A stretch of 64,000 nt of DNA, taken from Glaciimonas immobilis. Its GTDB lineage: Bacteria; Pseudomonadota; Gammaproteobacteria; Burkholderiales; Burkholderiaceae_D. The stretch covers positions 1-64,000 of the forward strand of contig NZ_JAAOZT010000013.1 of the NCBI RefSeq assembly GCF_011947285.1, given 5' to 3'. Under the pieces are notes generated by a model. It was not told the origin of the DNA and did no database searches. It saw only the letters and a list, made by a program, of their open reading frames with translations. A program made the translations under genes and the position numbers. This document shows positions 45,199 to 55,148 of the stretch, one piece after another (position 1 is the first letter of the stretch; each line of letters begins with the position of its first letter).

Positions 45199-46599
45199 AT
45201 GAAAAACGGTCAGCCTCCTTCGCTAGCGGTTTTATTGGCCACAAGCTTCGCATTTATCATCGTTCAGTTAGATGTGACGATTGTCAACGTGGCATTGCCG
45301 CAGATTGGCCAAGAGCTGCATGCCAGCGTTACAGATCTTCAGTGGGTTGTCGACGCCTACACGTTGGGGTTCGCGGTTTTCTTGTTATCTGCGGGTGTCA
45401 TAGGCGACAAATATGGATCCAAGCGTATTTTCTTATCTGGCTTTGTATTGTTTGCGCTGTCCTCTTTTGCTTGCGCGTTGGCGCCCACAGCGACTGCACT
45501 GAATATAGCCCGCGCACTGCAGGGTATAGGCGCCGCATTTTTGGTGCCGAGCTCGCTGTCGATTCTCAATTTCACTTATGCCGCTGACAAAAAAATGCTT
45601 GCAAAGGCAATCGGCTGGTGGACCGCAGCGGGCGGTGTCTCTATTGCTGCGGGCCCTGTTTTCGGTGGTCTTTTGGTATCCAGCAGTGGATGGCGCGGTA
45701 TTTTTTGGGTGAACATACCGATTTGCATCGCGGGATTTATCATAACCCGCAAAGTAGTACCGTCTATGCCAAGTAAAGATCCTGGGAGGTCGTTCGATGT
45801 GACGGGCCAAATATTGGCAATTATTATGCTGACAGGTTTTGTTGGTGCCGTTATTGAGGTCCATCCGTTAGGGCTGTCGCATCCATTAGTACAGGGTGGT
45901 TTTCTCGTTGCGTTTTTGGCGGGTATCGCATTTTTAATGGTAGAACGCACGATCGCTGCACCGATGTTGCCCTTGCAATTGTTCAGTCGGAGTAGTTTTA
46001 CGGGAGCAGTATTATTTGGAGTCCTCGTCAATTTTTCGTACTATGGGGTGATCTTTATTCTGAGTTTTTATTTGCAAAAAGTACGCGGATTTTCCGTTAT
46101 GGCGACAGGTCTCACTTTTTTGCCGCTTACTGCAACCTTTATTTTCTCGAATATTGCTAGTGGCTGGATGATGGCGCGAATGGGCTTGCGTATCCCAATG
46201 GTTCTGGGCGGTTTGATTGGTGCAACGGGTTACGCTTTGTTAGGGTTAATCGGCATATCACAAGACGCCACGTTTCTTGAAATGCTGCCCGGTCTCGCCC
46301 TTATTCCTGCGGGCATGGGCTTGGCGGTTCCGGCCATGACGACCTCTATTTTATCCAATGTTGAGCGGCATCAGGCGGGAACTGCGTCGGCGGTACTGAA
46401 CATGGCGCGGCAGGTCGGCGGGGCCTTGGGTGTTGCTATTTTTGGCGCAATGATCGCCACAGGTTCGGCGCTGGACATTATCGCTCACGTCCGTGGGGCC
46501 ATGGGTGCTTCTACGATATTGCTATTAGTGGCTGCTGGCCTGGCTTTTTGGTGCAAAATTGAGCGCACCCAAGAGCAACTCTCAGTTTTGAAGAGTTGA
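45199..46599 (+). CDS. DHA2/EmrB-type MFS efflux transporter
   Basis: 466 residues with about 14 hydrophobic segments. The start LLATSFAFIIVQLDVTIVNV and ALPQIGQELHASVTDLQWVV are typical of the 14-helix DHA2 drug:proton antiporters; motif A reads GVIGDKYGSKRIFL and motif C is AAGPVFGGLLV. These pumps export drugs and other toxic compounds from the inner membrane. No membrane-fusion partner gene (EmrA-like) is adjacent, so it may act alone. A structured leader precedes it. Confidence 0.92.
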   Translation: MKNGQPPSLAVLLATSFAFIIVQLDVTIVNVALPQIGQELHASVTDLQWVVDAYTLGFAVFLLSAGVIGDKYGSKRIFLSGFVLFALSSFACALAPTATALNIARALQGIGAAFLVPSSLSILNFTYAADKKMLAKAIGWWTAAGGVSIAAGPVFGGLLVSSSGWRGIFWVNIPICIAGFIITRKVVPSMPSKDPGRSFDVTGQILAIIMLTGFVGAVIEVHPLGLSHPLVQGGFLVAFLAGIAFLMVERTIAAPMLPLQLFSRSSFTGAVLFGVLVNFSYYGVIFILSFYLQKVRGFSVMATGLTFLPLTATFIFSNIASGWMMARMGLRIPMVLGGLIGATGYALLGLIGISQDATFLEMLPGLALIPAGMGLAVPAMTTSILSNVERHQAGTASAVLNMARQVGGALGVAIFGAMIATGSALDIIAHVRGAMGASTILLLVAAGLAFWCKIERTQEQLSVLKS

Positions 46600-46685
46600 C
46601 TATATCTAAAAGCCGCGCCGAGTCTGGAGAACAGTCGTGACTGCGTATTTTCAACAGGTGTGCTCACTATTGATTTTTTATGCGA

Positions 46686-47396
46686 TTAGGAGGGAGGCGA
46701 TTCAAAATCGATAACCAGCGATTCAGTCATTTCTTCAAGTAGTATCAAGCCGCTTGCATCCACAACGACAAACAGAGCGTCGTAGGTATTGATTGTGTGG
46801 TGTACGGTAGTCATGGGATGCGCGTGGGTTGCGGTGACAACCATCACTTTTGCGCCTGCGGCTTCTCCAGCGAGAATACCTACCGGAGCATCTTCGAAGA
46901 CGAGACATTCGCTTGAGTCAACGCCTAATTTTTGTGCAGCCAGAAGATAGCAATCCGGGTGTGGTTTTCCGATTGCGACGTCATCGGCTGTGATAAGGAT
47001 AGCCGGAACTGGAATGCCTGCTGCTTTTAAGCGGCGTAGTGCTAACGCCTTGGGAGCCGACGTCACAATGGCCCACTTTGAGGTTGGCAATGCGTTTAAA
47101 AAAGTCACTGCGCCGGATATCGCAACGATGCCCTCAATGTCCGCAATCTCTGCTTCGGTAATGACGACAGCCTCGGTTTGCGGGTCAACGCCGGGCAGTC
47201 CTAATCTGCTTATCGTATCAACCGCCCGAGCGCCATGAATAGTAGGTAAAAACGCCTCGACATTCAAACCGTGACGTTGCGCCCAAGCGCGCCAAATGCG
47301 TTCTGCGGCAGCGATAGAGTTAATCAGCGTCCCATCCATATCAAAAAGGAGCGCACTATATTTACCTGGGAGTACTGTTCGAGTATTTGGGAGCAA
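46686..47396 (-). CDS. HAD-family sugar phosphatase (YfbT/HxpA-like)
   Basis: 236 residues starting with TTG at 47396; no in-frame ATG precedes motif I. FDMDGTLINS is motif I, IVTSAP motif II, GKPHPDCYL holds the motif III Lys, and VFEDAPVGILAGEAAGAKV the last Asp pair. These fit the beta-phosphoglucomutase-like subfamily that includes sugar phosphatases YfbT/HxpA. The substrate is probably a hexose or polyol phosphate. It converges on the efflux gene. Confidence 0.85.
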   Translation of the reverse strand: MLPNTRTVLPGKYSALLFDMDGTLINSIAAAERIWRAWAQRHGLNVEAFLPTIHGARAVDTISRLGLPGVDPQTEAVVITEAEIADIEGIVAISGAVTFLNALPTSKWAIVTSAPKALALRRLKAAGIPVPAILITADDVAIGKPHPDCYLLAAQKLGVDSSECLVFEDAPVGILAGEAAGAKVMVVTATHAHPMTTVHHTINTYDALFVVVDASGLILLEEMTESLVIDFESPPS

Positions 47397-47641
47397 TTTT
47401 ATTTATCTCATTTTATGGAGGGGTTTAGAGAGCATCTGGTTGTAGGGTATCAACGTGTCTTGGCTGATTAATTCGGCCGCACCTGCCGCCGCCCATACTG
47501 TGGCGCATACCGCAGCAATCGCGAGCATTCACGATTAAAATAGTGCGTTGAATTCGCAAAGTTGGTTGAAAAGGGCAACGTCTCTTTACTGTTGGCGCTC
47601 ATAGACGGGATGCAAAATTACCAACCAGATCATGCCGCAGG

Positions 47642-47668
47642 ACCACCGCCCGAAACGGGTGGTTTTTT
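47642..47668 (+). terminator. Rho-independent terminator
   Basis: ACCACCGCCCG-AAA-CGGGTGGT with a small bulge, followed by six T residues (47663-47668). No plus-strand gene ends just before it; GTTGGT (47561-47566) and ACCAAC (47620-47625) could pair upstream, which raises the chance of a small RNA ending here. Confidence 0.7.
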
Positions 47669-47851
47669 ATTTCTGCAATGCAACAGTCGTGATTATACTC
47701 TTACACAGGGTCACTTTATTTTGACGGCGGCCGGATCTCTTCGTCCGATTATTTTATCCAAAGGTAGGCGGAAGATCGCGTACACGTTTCCCGCTGGCAT
47801 GATAAACAGCATCTGCCACGGCGGCGCATAAGTCTGTAATGCCGATTTCGC

Positions 47852-47989
47852 CTAACCCCTGGCACCTGAAGAATTGATGTGAGAGTCATTTTCGTCCACG
47901 ACGATTGTAGCGCGCTCATAGGAGAAAAAATGCCTTGAATTCCGGAATCGGTTTTTGCGTTGCACCTTGAGCGTTAAGTCTTGTGGCAT
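47852..47989 (-). CDS. Possible small protein
   Basis: 45 codons, basic, with GGGAGG eight bases before the ATG at 47989. No membrane segment or family recognised. Support is the ribosome-binding site alone. Confidence 0.25.
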   Translation of the reverse strand: MPQDLTLKVQRKNRFRNSRHFFSYERATIVVDENDSHINSSGARG

Positions 47990-48387
47990 ATTTTTGACCT
48001 CCCGGATAACGGCAACGATATTTTGGTATGCGCCTCAGCGGCAAATATTGCCGTTACGTTCGCGAATTTCTGCGTCCATTTTTTGAGCGGAGACTGTGGC
48101 CGATAATTTTCGTCCATCGGGGAAAACCACACTAACGGAGGACGATTGCCCCTCTTTAAGCATGGCTTAGCAGAACATATTTGGCCACGCGTGCAATAGC
48201 CACTTGCAGCGCATCTTTTGTGCCGCATCCGGGACGAAGAGTAAAGCGCTAACGCAATAGCGTAGCGGCAGTCATCAATCCAGATACAAGTGGGTGTAAC
48301 GCGTTCCCTTAAGTCCAAGATCGTACTTGCCCGTGCGAGCATCAGCACGTAGGGAGGTAATCGGCACAAGGTCCCGGAAGCCGGTCA

Positions 48388-48870
48388 CTACATATTGGGC
48401 CATTCGAAGACAAATGAGCGATTACCTCCTTTTGCAAACATGTGCACGGTTTTAGTCAGCTTAATATCGCCCACTGTTGCACTGATTCGATAACTTCCGA
48501 GGTGCGGAAATTTAATCAGCATCATCGGTCCACCACAGTTAGTATGCAAAATATCCTTGTTCCCAAGATCAACAATGCTTATTTGAATGTCGGCAAGGAA
48601 ACTGCCGTCCTTGCGGGCGAAAGTGAGCATCATGTCATAATTTTTGGCAGCGCTTTTTATATAAGCAGACTCGTCCGCCCCAACGCCGCCGCAGGCAAAG
48701 ATATACCCATCCTTGTCCCTTGGTCGGACAGTCACGGCTGCTGGGCCAGACTGAACGTTTACCTGCGTATTGGGGCTTGCCGCGGCCTGAGAACTGGCAG
48801 GAGCTTGGGCGACCGAAGCGGCAGCCCATCCCAGCGTCAAAACAATCGCGAGAGGTTTGATTACCTTCAT
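48388..48870 (-). CDS. Exported hypothetical protein
   Basis: 160 residues from the ATG at 48870; an upstream start at 48915 would spoil the signal peptide. Signal: MKVIKPLAIVLTLGWAAASV ending A-Q-A. A Ser/Ala/Gln linker follows, then a beta-rich domain (about 55-160) with GGVGADESAYIKSAAKNYDM and FLADIQISIVDLGNKDIL, resembling a carboxypeptidase-regulatory/transthyretin-like fold of periplasmic proteins in Burkholderiales. Function unknown. Confidence 0.75.
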   Translation of the reverse strand: MKVIKPLAIVLTLGWAAASVAQAPASSQAAASPNTQVNVQSGPAAVTVRPRDKDGYIFACGGVGADESAYIKSAAKNYDMMLTFARKDGSFLADIQISIVDLGNKDILHTNCGGPMMLIKFPHLGSYRISATVGDIKLTKTVHMFAKGGNRSFVFEWPNM

Positions 48871-48947
48871 GGGTGCCGCCCCAAACAATCGGTAACTTTT
48901 ACAAGCTACGTACAAGTTGCCCTAATTTTCGTTTCATGGGTTTGCCA

Positions 48948-49349
48948 TTAAGGAGCTGAGGTTTTGCCAGTCCCGGTACCCGTACCCGTAGTGCCGGTGC
49001 CCGTACCCGCACCCGTAGTGCCGGTACCTGTACCCGTAGTTCCGTTACCTGCACCGGTCGTTCCGTTACCTGCACCGGTCGTTCCGTTACCTGCACCGGT
49101 CGTTCCGTTACCTGCACCGGTCGTTCCGTTACCTGCACCGGTCGTTCCGGTACCGCCCCCTGTCATACCGGTACCACCACCCGCCGTTCCGGCACCGCCA
49201 CCCGTTGTGCCAGCTCCTCCACCCGCCGTTCCGGCACCTCCCGGTGACGTCGCGGCGCTGTTGGTGCCCGCCGCATCGTCGGTTTTTTTACAGCCGACCA
49301 GAACAGTGGTAGCAATAATTGCGGCTAGAAGTAAATTTTTGTTCAGCAT
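48948..49349 (-). CDS. Glycine/threonine-repeat lipoprotein
   Basis: 133 residues. The signal peptide ends in the lipobox L-V-G-C (Cys at about 20), so the protein is probably membrane-anchored. The rest is almost only Gly, Thr, Ala and Asn: GTAGGGAGTTGGGAG-type repeats, then five exact G-N-G-T-T-G-A units, then GTGTG stretches. Such a chain is likely unstructured and surface- or periplasm-exposed. The opposite strand also stays open here, but reads as a Pro/Val repeat without signal or start context, so I prefer this frame. Confidence 0.75.
   Translation of the reverse strand: MLNKNLLLAAIIATTVLVGCKKTDDAAGTNSAATSPGGAGTAGGGAGTTGGGAGTAGGGTGMTGGGTGTTGAGNGTTGAGNGTTGAGNGTTGAGNGTTGAGNGTTGTGTGTTGAGTGTGTTGTGTGTGKTSAP
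49039..49143 (+). repeat. 21-bp tandem repeat, five perfect copies
   Basis: The unit GTTCCGTTACCTGCACCGGTC repeats five times with no mismatch (49039-49143). It is a multiple of three, so copy-number change would keep the lipoprotein frame. Related degenerate copies flank it on both sides. Confidence 0.95.
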
Positions 49350-49770
49350 ACGAACTCCATGTGGTTGGTTTAAAAATTGTTACCCTGTGGTGTTTTAACG
49401 TTTACCGTTTGTGCGACTTATCTCTGATTGCAAAGTTCAAATTCGTTAAGGCCCATTATTTCACCATGATCAATCGCATATTTAAATTTGCCTTGATAGT
49501 TAGAAGTTACGCTTTTATCCCGACTTGCTATTCAGTGCTCCTTGACAATTTTGGTGGAAAAGTTTGAGGGATATTTCGTAAAGGCAGCTTGAACTGTGCT
49601 TTGTAAGTTTTACGAAAAGCATCGCCCTGGCATGAGAGGAGAGATGGGAGCAGAGATGTGATCTGATGTACGAGAGAGTCGCGCGCACGCATTATGAGCG
49701 GATGCAGCGCTGCAATTCCGCTCTCGGAGATACGTAAAATTGACTCTTTTGATTTTCATCATCAGGATAA
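49350..49770. other. Intergenic region without recognised gene
   Basis: About 420 bases between two minus-strand genes; likely holds the lipoprotein gene's promoter. Nothing else seen. Confidence 0.4.
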
Positions 49771-50091
49771 TCAGCTCCCCACCCTAATCTCATTTTGAAC
49801 AGATTTAACGCCGTCCGTGTCGTGCGTAATTTCTTCCACTCGCTTCATCTCTTCCTTCGTCGCCACTTTGCCACTAAGGCGAACCACTCCGTTGCTGTCC
49901 GTCTCTACTTTTATGTTTGTTGCATAGGCCATTTTTTCAGCCGTAAGTTTTGATTTTATCTTTGTGGTGATGACCGAATCCTTCACGATCACTCCAAATT
50001 TGGTCTGAGGCGCAGCGTAATCAACAGCGTATGCAAGGGGCGGCATTAAAACGCTAATAACTAAACAGGTGGCAGTAAGCTTGATTTTCAC
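49771..50091 (-). CDS. BON-domain exported protein
   Basis: 106 residues from the GTG at 50091, with AAGGAG six bases upstream, so I discard the longer frame to 50163. A signal peptide (LTATCLVISVLMPPLAYA) leads to one BON domain: VIVKDSVITTKIKSKLTAEK, VETDSNGVVRLSGKVATKEE and VKSVQNEIRV. BON proteins of the OsmY type lie in the periplasm and respond to osmotic or envelope stress. Confidence 0.92.
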   Translation of the reverse strand: MKIKLTATCLVISVLMPPLAYAVDYAAPQTKFGVIVKDSVITTKIKSKLTAEKMAYATNIKVETDSNGVVRLSGKVATKEEMKRVEEITHDTDGVKSVQNEIRVGS

Positions 50092-50618
50092 GATATCTCC
50101 TTGGTCGAATAAGAGGGATACTAAAATTTCGCTTAAGACCGTTATTAACGGCCTGCGTTGCAAATAAAAACGTCCGACCCAGTGCCAGTTTACGATGTTT
50201 TTGCGCTAACGTGATTTGAGGCTGGCTATGTTCAAAATCGTTATGACCGATTTTTGTCCTCACGCGACTCCCGCCCGTGCAGTTTCTCAGCGGGTTCTAC
50301 CCCAAGTAGCTGGTGTTAAAGGTTAGTAGTTTGTTGCCCTTTTGTTTCATATTCTTGCTAAGTTTGATTATTATTTGATAATTTTAGATGAAACAAACCG
50401 ATTTGCAAGGTGTACTTTTGCCTCTTAAATTGAAAATGCCGAAAAAAATTTTTCGGCATTTTGACTATTTATGGGTCGAAATAAACGTGATCGCGTGCAT
50501 GCAGGATTAAACGCCTCAATCCGGGTTACCGGGACCCCTGGTATCCCGACCAAGCGAAACCCTGGCATTTTAAAAGGGACCTTTTTCCGGCGGAATCTGG
50601 ATCTAGAATTCCCCTTTT
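50092..50618. other. Intergenic region
   Basis: About 526 bases with no recognised gene other than a strong hairpin at 50433-50462. Confidence 0.4.
50433..50462. terminator. Perfect 14-bp bidirectional terminator
   Basis: AAAATGCCGAAAAA (50433-50446) pairs perfectly with TTTTTCGGCATTTT (50449-50462). The A/T ends serve either strand; the likely client is the minus-strand transporter ending at 50619. Confidence 0.8.
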
Positions 50619-51968
50619 TTAATCACGAATTTCAAGCGCACGATTAAGGCTGAGTGCCGCCAGTGAGCAGGCCGCACCCGATAGTAAATAAAAGCTCACA
50701 TAGGCCATGCCGAAATGCGCAGACAGCCCTAGTGCGACCAAGGGCGCAAAGCCCGCCCCAACCAGCCAGGATAGATCGGAGGTTAGTGCCGCACCAGTGT
50801 AGCGATACTTAGGCAAGAAGTTGGAGGTGACGGCACCAGCCGCCTGACCGTAAGATAATCCTAGCAAACTAAATCCAACCCAGATAAAGATGTTTTGCCC
50901 CATGTCCCCACCGTTCATCAGTGTAGGGATAAATCCGCTCAAAACAGCGATCAGGATCGCACATCCACCGAGCGTGGTACGACGGCCCAGACGATCGGCA
51001 ATCAAGCCCGATGCGATGACACCGAGTGCCATCAATCCGGCACCGATTACCTGAACAACCAGAAAGTCACTAGTCGAGCGCAATGAATAGAGGCTGATCC
51101 ATGACAGCGGGAACACAGTCACCAGATGGAACAGGGCGTAGCTAGCCAAGGCAGCTAACGCACCAATAATTAGATTGCGTCCTTGTGAGCGGGTCATTTC
51201 CACAGCGTTGGTGGGTTCCAGTTCACGCTCATCGAGCAAGCGCGCGTATTCTTTGGTGGATACCAGGCGAAGTCGTGCGAAAAGTGCTACAACGTTGATG
51301 GCAAACGCTACGTAGAACGGATAGCGCCAGCCCCAGTCCAAAAAGTCTTCAGTCGTAAGATTGGATAACATATAAGCGAACAATCCGCCAGCAATCATAA
51401 AACCGACCGGTGCGCCTAATTGACCAAGCATTGCGTACCAACCGCGTTTATTTTGCGGTGCGTTAAGCGCAAGTAAAGAGGGCAGGCCGTCCCACGATCC
51501 ACCCACGGCAATACCCTGACCAATGCGTAGCAAAGAGAGCAGTACGATGGAGGCAAAGCCGAGATGCTCGTAAGCTGGCAGGAAGGCTATGCCAGCGGTT
51601 GAAATGCCCAACATGAATAGCGCGGCCGTTAATTTAACTTCGCGACCGAACCGCCGCTGGATCGCCATGAAAGCAATCGTGCCAAACGGTCGCGCCAAAA
51701 ATGCAAAGGAAAAAATAACAAACGCAAAGAGGGTGCCCTCTAACCGCGACTCGAACGGAAAAAATACGGATGGAAACACCAGGACTGAAGCCATGGCGTA
51801 GACAAAGAAGTCGAAGTATTCCGAGGCGCGGCCAATCACGACGCCAATGGCTATTTCACTGGGGGCGATCTGGGAATGATTGGCTTTCGTGTCACGCACA
51901 TTGGAACTGGAAGAATCAAGCGTAAAATCGGCTGAACGTTCGCTATTATGTATGTGAATGCTGGTCAT
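50619..51968 (-). CDS. MHS-family MFS transporter
   Basis: 449 residues, 12 hydrophobic segments. GVVIGRASEYFDFFVYAMAS at the start and FARPFGTIAFM-like FLARPFGTIAFMAIQRRFGR are the metabolite:H+ symporter (MHS) marks; GIAVGGSWDGLPSLL and MIAGGLFAYML follow. MHS members carry organic acids, osmolytes or shikimate; the substrate is unknown. It lies divergently next to the cyo genes, with about 150 bases between. Confidence 0.9.
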   Translation of the reverse strand: MTSIHIHNSERSADFTLDSSSSNVRDTKANHSQIAPSEIAIGVVIGRASEYFDFFVYAMASVLVFPSVFFPFESRLEGTLFAFVIFSFAFLARPFGTIAFMAIQRRFGREVKLTAALFMLGISTAGIAFLPAYEHLGFASIVLLSLLRIGQGIAVGGSWDGLPSLLALNAPQNKRGWYAMLGQLGAPVGFMIAGGLFAYMLSNLTTEDFLDWGWRYPFYVAFAINVVALFARLRLVSTKEYARLLDERELEPTNAVEMTRSQGRNLIIGALAALASYALFHLVTVFPLSWISLYSLRSTSDFLVVQVIGAGLMALGVIASGLIADRLGRRTTLGGCAILIAVLSGFIPTLMNGGDMGQNIFIWVGFSLLGLSYGQAAGAVTSNFLPKYRYTGAALTSDLSWLVGAGFAPLVALGLSAHFGMAYVSFYLLSGAACSLAALSLNRALEIRD

Positions 51969-52118
51969 AATTATTTCTCAAATGGGGTTTCGGTGGTGTC
52001 GGTTGAGCGGCCCACTCTTCCGAATTTCTTGGGAGGGTAGGACAAAACGTCCAATTGCCAAGGTATACCGCTAGAGGTACATTATCATATTTTAATGCTT
52101 TGACTGGAATATTCCTGC

Positions 52119-53048
52119 ATGGTCTCCCTAAATGCTCGTCGCGGATGGATACTCCTCCCCGCTTTATTGTTGGCTGGCTGCAATACGGTGCTGATGAACC
52201 CATCTGGGGACATCGCCGTGCAGCAGGGCAATCTAATTGTGGTCTCCACTTTATTGATGTTGCTGATCATCGTTCCGGTGATTGCCCTCACAATATTGTT
52301 TGCGTGGCGCTACCGCAAAAATAATACGAAGGCCACCTACGAGCCAGACTGGGACCATTCAACGCAGCTCGAGCTAGTCATTTGGGGCGCACCTTTGCTG
52401 ATTATCATTGCTTTGGGGCTATTAACCTGGATTAGTACCCATACGCTTGATCCGTACCGCAAACTATCCAGACTTGATGCAACGCGACCGATTCCGGCTA
52501 ATGTTAAGCCGCTTACGGTGGAGGTGATCGCGCTGGACTGGAAATGGTTATTCATCTATCCAGAGCAGGGCATCGCTACCGTGAATGAGTTAGCGGCGCC
52601 CGTCGATGTGCCTATTCATTTTAAGATCACCGCATCGTCAGTGATGAATTCGTTCTTCATACCAGCGCTTGCCGGTCAGATTTACGCGATGCCAGGCATG
52701 CAGACCTCGCTTAACGCGGTCATTAACAAACCGGGTGAATTTGACGGTTTCTCGGCAAATTATAGTGGCGCGGGATTTTCGGACATGCGCTTTAAGTTTC
52801 ATGGCATGACCCCGCAAAATTTCGAAAAATGGGTGCAAACGGCAAAGGCCGGTGGGGGGGCGCTCAAACGTTCCGATTACATGCAGTTAGCACGCCCTAG
52901 CCAACGAGAGCCGGTGCGTCAATATGGCGCGGTAGACCCTGATCTCTACCACGCAATTGTTAACCGTTGTGTGGAAGCGAATCAGATGTGCATGGACAAG
53001 ATGATGACCACTGGCGCTAACGGCAAAATGGAACATGCTCATGAATAA
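52119..53048 (+). CDS. cyoA: Cytochrome bo3 ubiquinol oxidase subunit II
   Basis: 309 residues. Lipoprotein signal ending L-A-G-C (Cys 21); two membrane helices (LLMLLIIVPVIALTILFAWR and LVIWGAPLLIIIALGLLTW); a periplasmic cupredoxin-like domain with VEVIALDWKWLFIYPEQGIA, AASVMNSFF-like ITASSVMNSFFIPALAGQIY and GAGFSDMRFKF. The CuA ligands of cytochrome c oxidase are missing, as expected for a quinol oxidase. First gene of the cyoABCD-SURF1 operon. Confidence 0.96.
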   Translation: MVSLNARRGWILLPALLLAGCNTVLMNPSGDIAVQQGNLIVVSTLLMLLIIVPVIALTILFAWRYRKNNTKATYEPDWDHSTQLELVIWGAPLLIIIALGLLTWISTHTLDPYRKLSRLDATRPIPANVKPLTVEVIALDWKWLFIYPEQGIATVNELAAPVDVPIHFKITASSVMNSFFIPALAGQIYAMPGMQTSLNAVINKPGEFDGFSANYSGAGFSDMRFKFHGMTPQNFEKWVQTAKAGGGALKRSDYMQLARPSQREPVRQYGAVDPDLYHAIVNRCVEANQMCMDKMMTTGANGKMEHAHE

Positions 53049-53144
53049 ATACCTGCAAAAAATTCAGACAGCGGGTCCAACAGCGCGTGAACCCGCAGGC
53101 ATCCGTTTATGCCCCGCGCTCCTCTTATTCCTCGGAAAGTCACG

Positions 53145-55148
53145 ATGCTAGACCACCTTAATCTGACGAAGCTCATCTTCGGTCGCCTCACCTGGGAAGC
53201 AATCCCATATCACGAACCCATCCTGCTTGCCACCTTCATCATGGTGGGTGTTGGCGGCTTGGCTGTTTTCTGTGCATTAACTTATTTCCGCCTTTGGGGC
53301 ACATTATGGCGCGACTGGGTTACGAGTATTGATCACAAACGCATTGGCGTGATGTACATCGTGTTCGGTTTAATCATGCTTTTGCGCGGGTTTACCGACG
53401 CACTGATGATGCGGGCGCAACAAGCGTTTGCTTTTGGAGGCTCGGACGGTTTTTTGCCACCACATCATTACGATCAGATTTTTACTGCGCATGGCGTGAT
53501 CATGATCTTTTTCGTTGCCATGCCTCTGGTGACGGGGCTGATGAACTATGTTATCCCACTGCAAATCGGCGCACGCGATGTGGCGTTTCCGTTTCTGAAT
53601 AATTTCAGCTTCTGGATGACCGCGTTTGGTGGCGTATTGTGCATGGCATCACTGTTTGTCGGTGAGTTTGCCCGCACCGGCTGGTTAGCCTATCCGCCTC
53701 TGTCAGGCATATTGGGTAGTCCGGATGTGGGGGTTGACTATTACATATGGTCATTACAGATTGCCGGGGTAGGGACGTTACTCTCGGGTATTAATCTGAT
53801 CGCGACCATCGTGAAGATGCGCGCTCCGGGCATGAACATGATGAAAATGCCGATTTTTACGTGGACGTCGTTATGCACCAACGTATTGATCGTCGCTGCT
53901 TTCCCAGTGTTGACTGCGGTACTCGGTATGCTCGCGCTGGATCGCAATGCCGGGACTAATTTCTTTACCAATGACATGGGCGGCAACGCCATGATGTACG
54001 TCAACCTGATCTGGATTTGGGGTCATCCTGAAGTGTATATTCTGATTTTGCCAGCTTTTGGGGTATTTTCAGAGGTCGTTTCCACCTTCAGCAGTAAGCG
54101 CTTGTTCGGTTATACGTCGATGGTGTACGCCACCGTCGTGATTACTATCTTGTCCTATTTGGTATGGTTACATCATTTCTTCACGATGGGTTCTGGGGCC
54201 AGCGTCAACTCGTTCTTTGGTATCACGACGATGATTATCTCCATCCCGACCGGGGCCAAGATATTCAACTGGTTGTTCACCATGTATCGGGGACGCATCC
54301 GCTTTGAAGTCCCGATGCTGTGGACCATGGGTTTTATGATCACCTTCGTTATTGGTGGAATGACGGGCGTATTGTTAGCAGTGCCGCCAGCCGACTTCGT
54401 GTTGCATAACAGTCTGTTCCTGATTGCTCACTTCCACAACGTGATTATAGGTGGCGTGTTATTCGGTATGTTTGCAGGTATCAACTACTGGTTCCCGAAA
54501 GCTTTCGGGTACAAGCTCGATGATTTCTGGGGTAAATGCTGCTTCTGGTTCTGGACGATTGGTTTTTATTTCGCCTTCATGCCGCTGTATGTATTGGGCC
54601 TGATGGGTGTAACACGCCGTCTTAGCCGCTTTGAAGATCCTTCATTGCAGATATGGTTCCAGATTGCTGCGTTTGGCGCAGTGTTGATTGCGCTGGGTAT
54701 TGGTTCATTCATCGTGCAACTAATAGTCAGTTATCGTCGTCGCGAATCGTTGCGCGATACCACGGGCGATCCTTGGGGCGGTCGTACGCTTGAGTGGTCG
54801 ACCTCGTCACCGCCACCGGACTACAACTTTGCATTCACACCGCGTGTATATGACAATGACGCCTGGACTGATATGAAGAATCAAAATTACGAGCGACCAG
54901 AGCAAGGTTTTGCCGCGATCCATATGCCCAAAAATACCAGCGCTGGATTTATCATCGCTGCGCTGAGTGCAGTGATTGGATTCTCGGTGATCTGGCAAAT
55001 GTGGCTTGTCGCCGGTGTCGGCTTTGCAGCGATGATGGCTGCAGTCATTATTCACACCTTTAACTACAACCGCGATTATTTCATCCCGGCGGACGAAGTC
55101 GTCCGTGTCGAAGATGAACGCACACGTCTGCTGGGTAGCCATGTCTGA
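53145..55148 (+). CDS. cyoB: Cytochrome bo3 ubiquinol oxidase subunit I
   Basis: 667 residues from ATG 53145 (GGAAAG upstream); an in-frame start at 53109 would add 12 residues. Heme-copper oxidase marks are all present: [17 protein letters not shown], the low-spin heme region [12 protein letters not shown], the CuB motif [17 protein letters not shown] with the His-Tyr pair, WLHHFFTMG, and [14 protein letters not shown] near the heme ligands. It reduces oxygen to water and pumps protons. It overlaps cyoC by 8 bases. Confidence 0.97.
   Translation: MLDHLNLTKLIFGRLTWEAIPYHEPILLATFIMVGVGGLAVFCALTYFRLWGTLWRDWVTSIDHKRIGVMYIVFGLIMLLRGFTDALMMRAQQAFAFGGSDGFLPPHHYDQIFTAHGVIMIFFVAMPLVTGLMNYVIPLQIGARDVAFPFLNNFSFWMTAFGGVLCMASLFVGEFARTGWLAYPPLSGILGSPDVGVDYYIWSLQIAGVGTLLSGINLIATIVKMRAPGMNMMKMPIFTWTSLCTNVLIVAAFPVLTAVLGMLALDRNAGTNFFTNDMGGNAMMYVNLIWIWGHPEVYILILPAFGVFSEVVSTFSSKRLFGYTSMVYATVVITILSYLVWLHHFFTMGSGASVNSFFGITTMIISIPTGAKIFNWLFTMYRGRIRFEVPMLWTMGFMITFVIGGMTGVLLAVPPADFVLHNSLFLIAHFHNVIIGGVLFGMFAGINYWFPKAFGYKLDDFWGKCCFWFWTIGFYFAFMPLYVLGLMGVTRRLSRFEDPSLQIWFQIAAFGAVLIALGIGSFIVQLIVSYRRRESLRDTTGDPWGGRTLEWSTSSPPPDYNFAFTPRVYDNDAWTDMKNQNYERPEQGFAAIHMPKNTSAGFIIAALSAVIGFSVIWQMWLVAGVGFAAMMAAVIIHTFNYNRDYFIPADEVVRVEDERTRLLGSHV

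Larger units (their letters stand above)
47397..48387. other. Gene-poor region with terminator and short frames
   Basis: Nearly 1 kb without a confident gene. It holds a hairpin terminator at 47642-47668 and a 45-codon minus-strand frame at 47852-47989. The minus-strand frame 47974-48369 and plus-strand frame 47562-47831 show no family motif; the latter runs across the terminator. This looks like decayed sequence. Confidence 0.45.

Noticed and set aside
47562-47831. 89-codon plus-strand ORF
   Set aside because: It runs through a strong Rho-independent terminator and lacks family motifs.
47974-48369. Minus-strand ORF with a faint likeness to the small subunit of xanthine dehydrogenase-type enzymes
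   Set aside because: Only a few residues (YCTRGQI) recall it; the Cys pattern is incomplete.
48964-49398. Plus-strand ORF of Pro/Val repeats over the tandem repeat
   Set aside because: It is the mirror of the lipoprotein frame, has no signal peptide and no ribosome-binding site; the minus frame has a lipobox.
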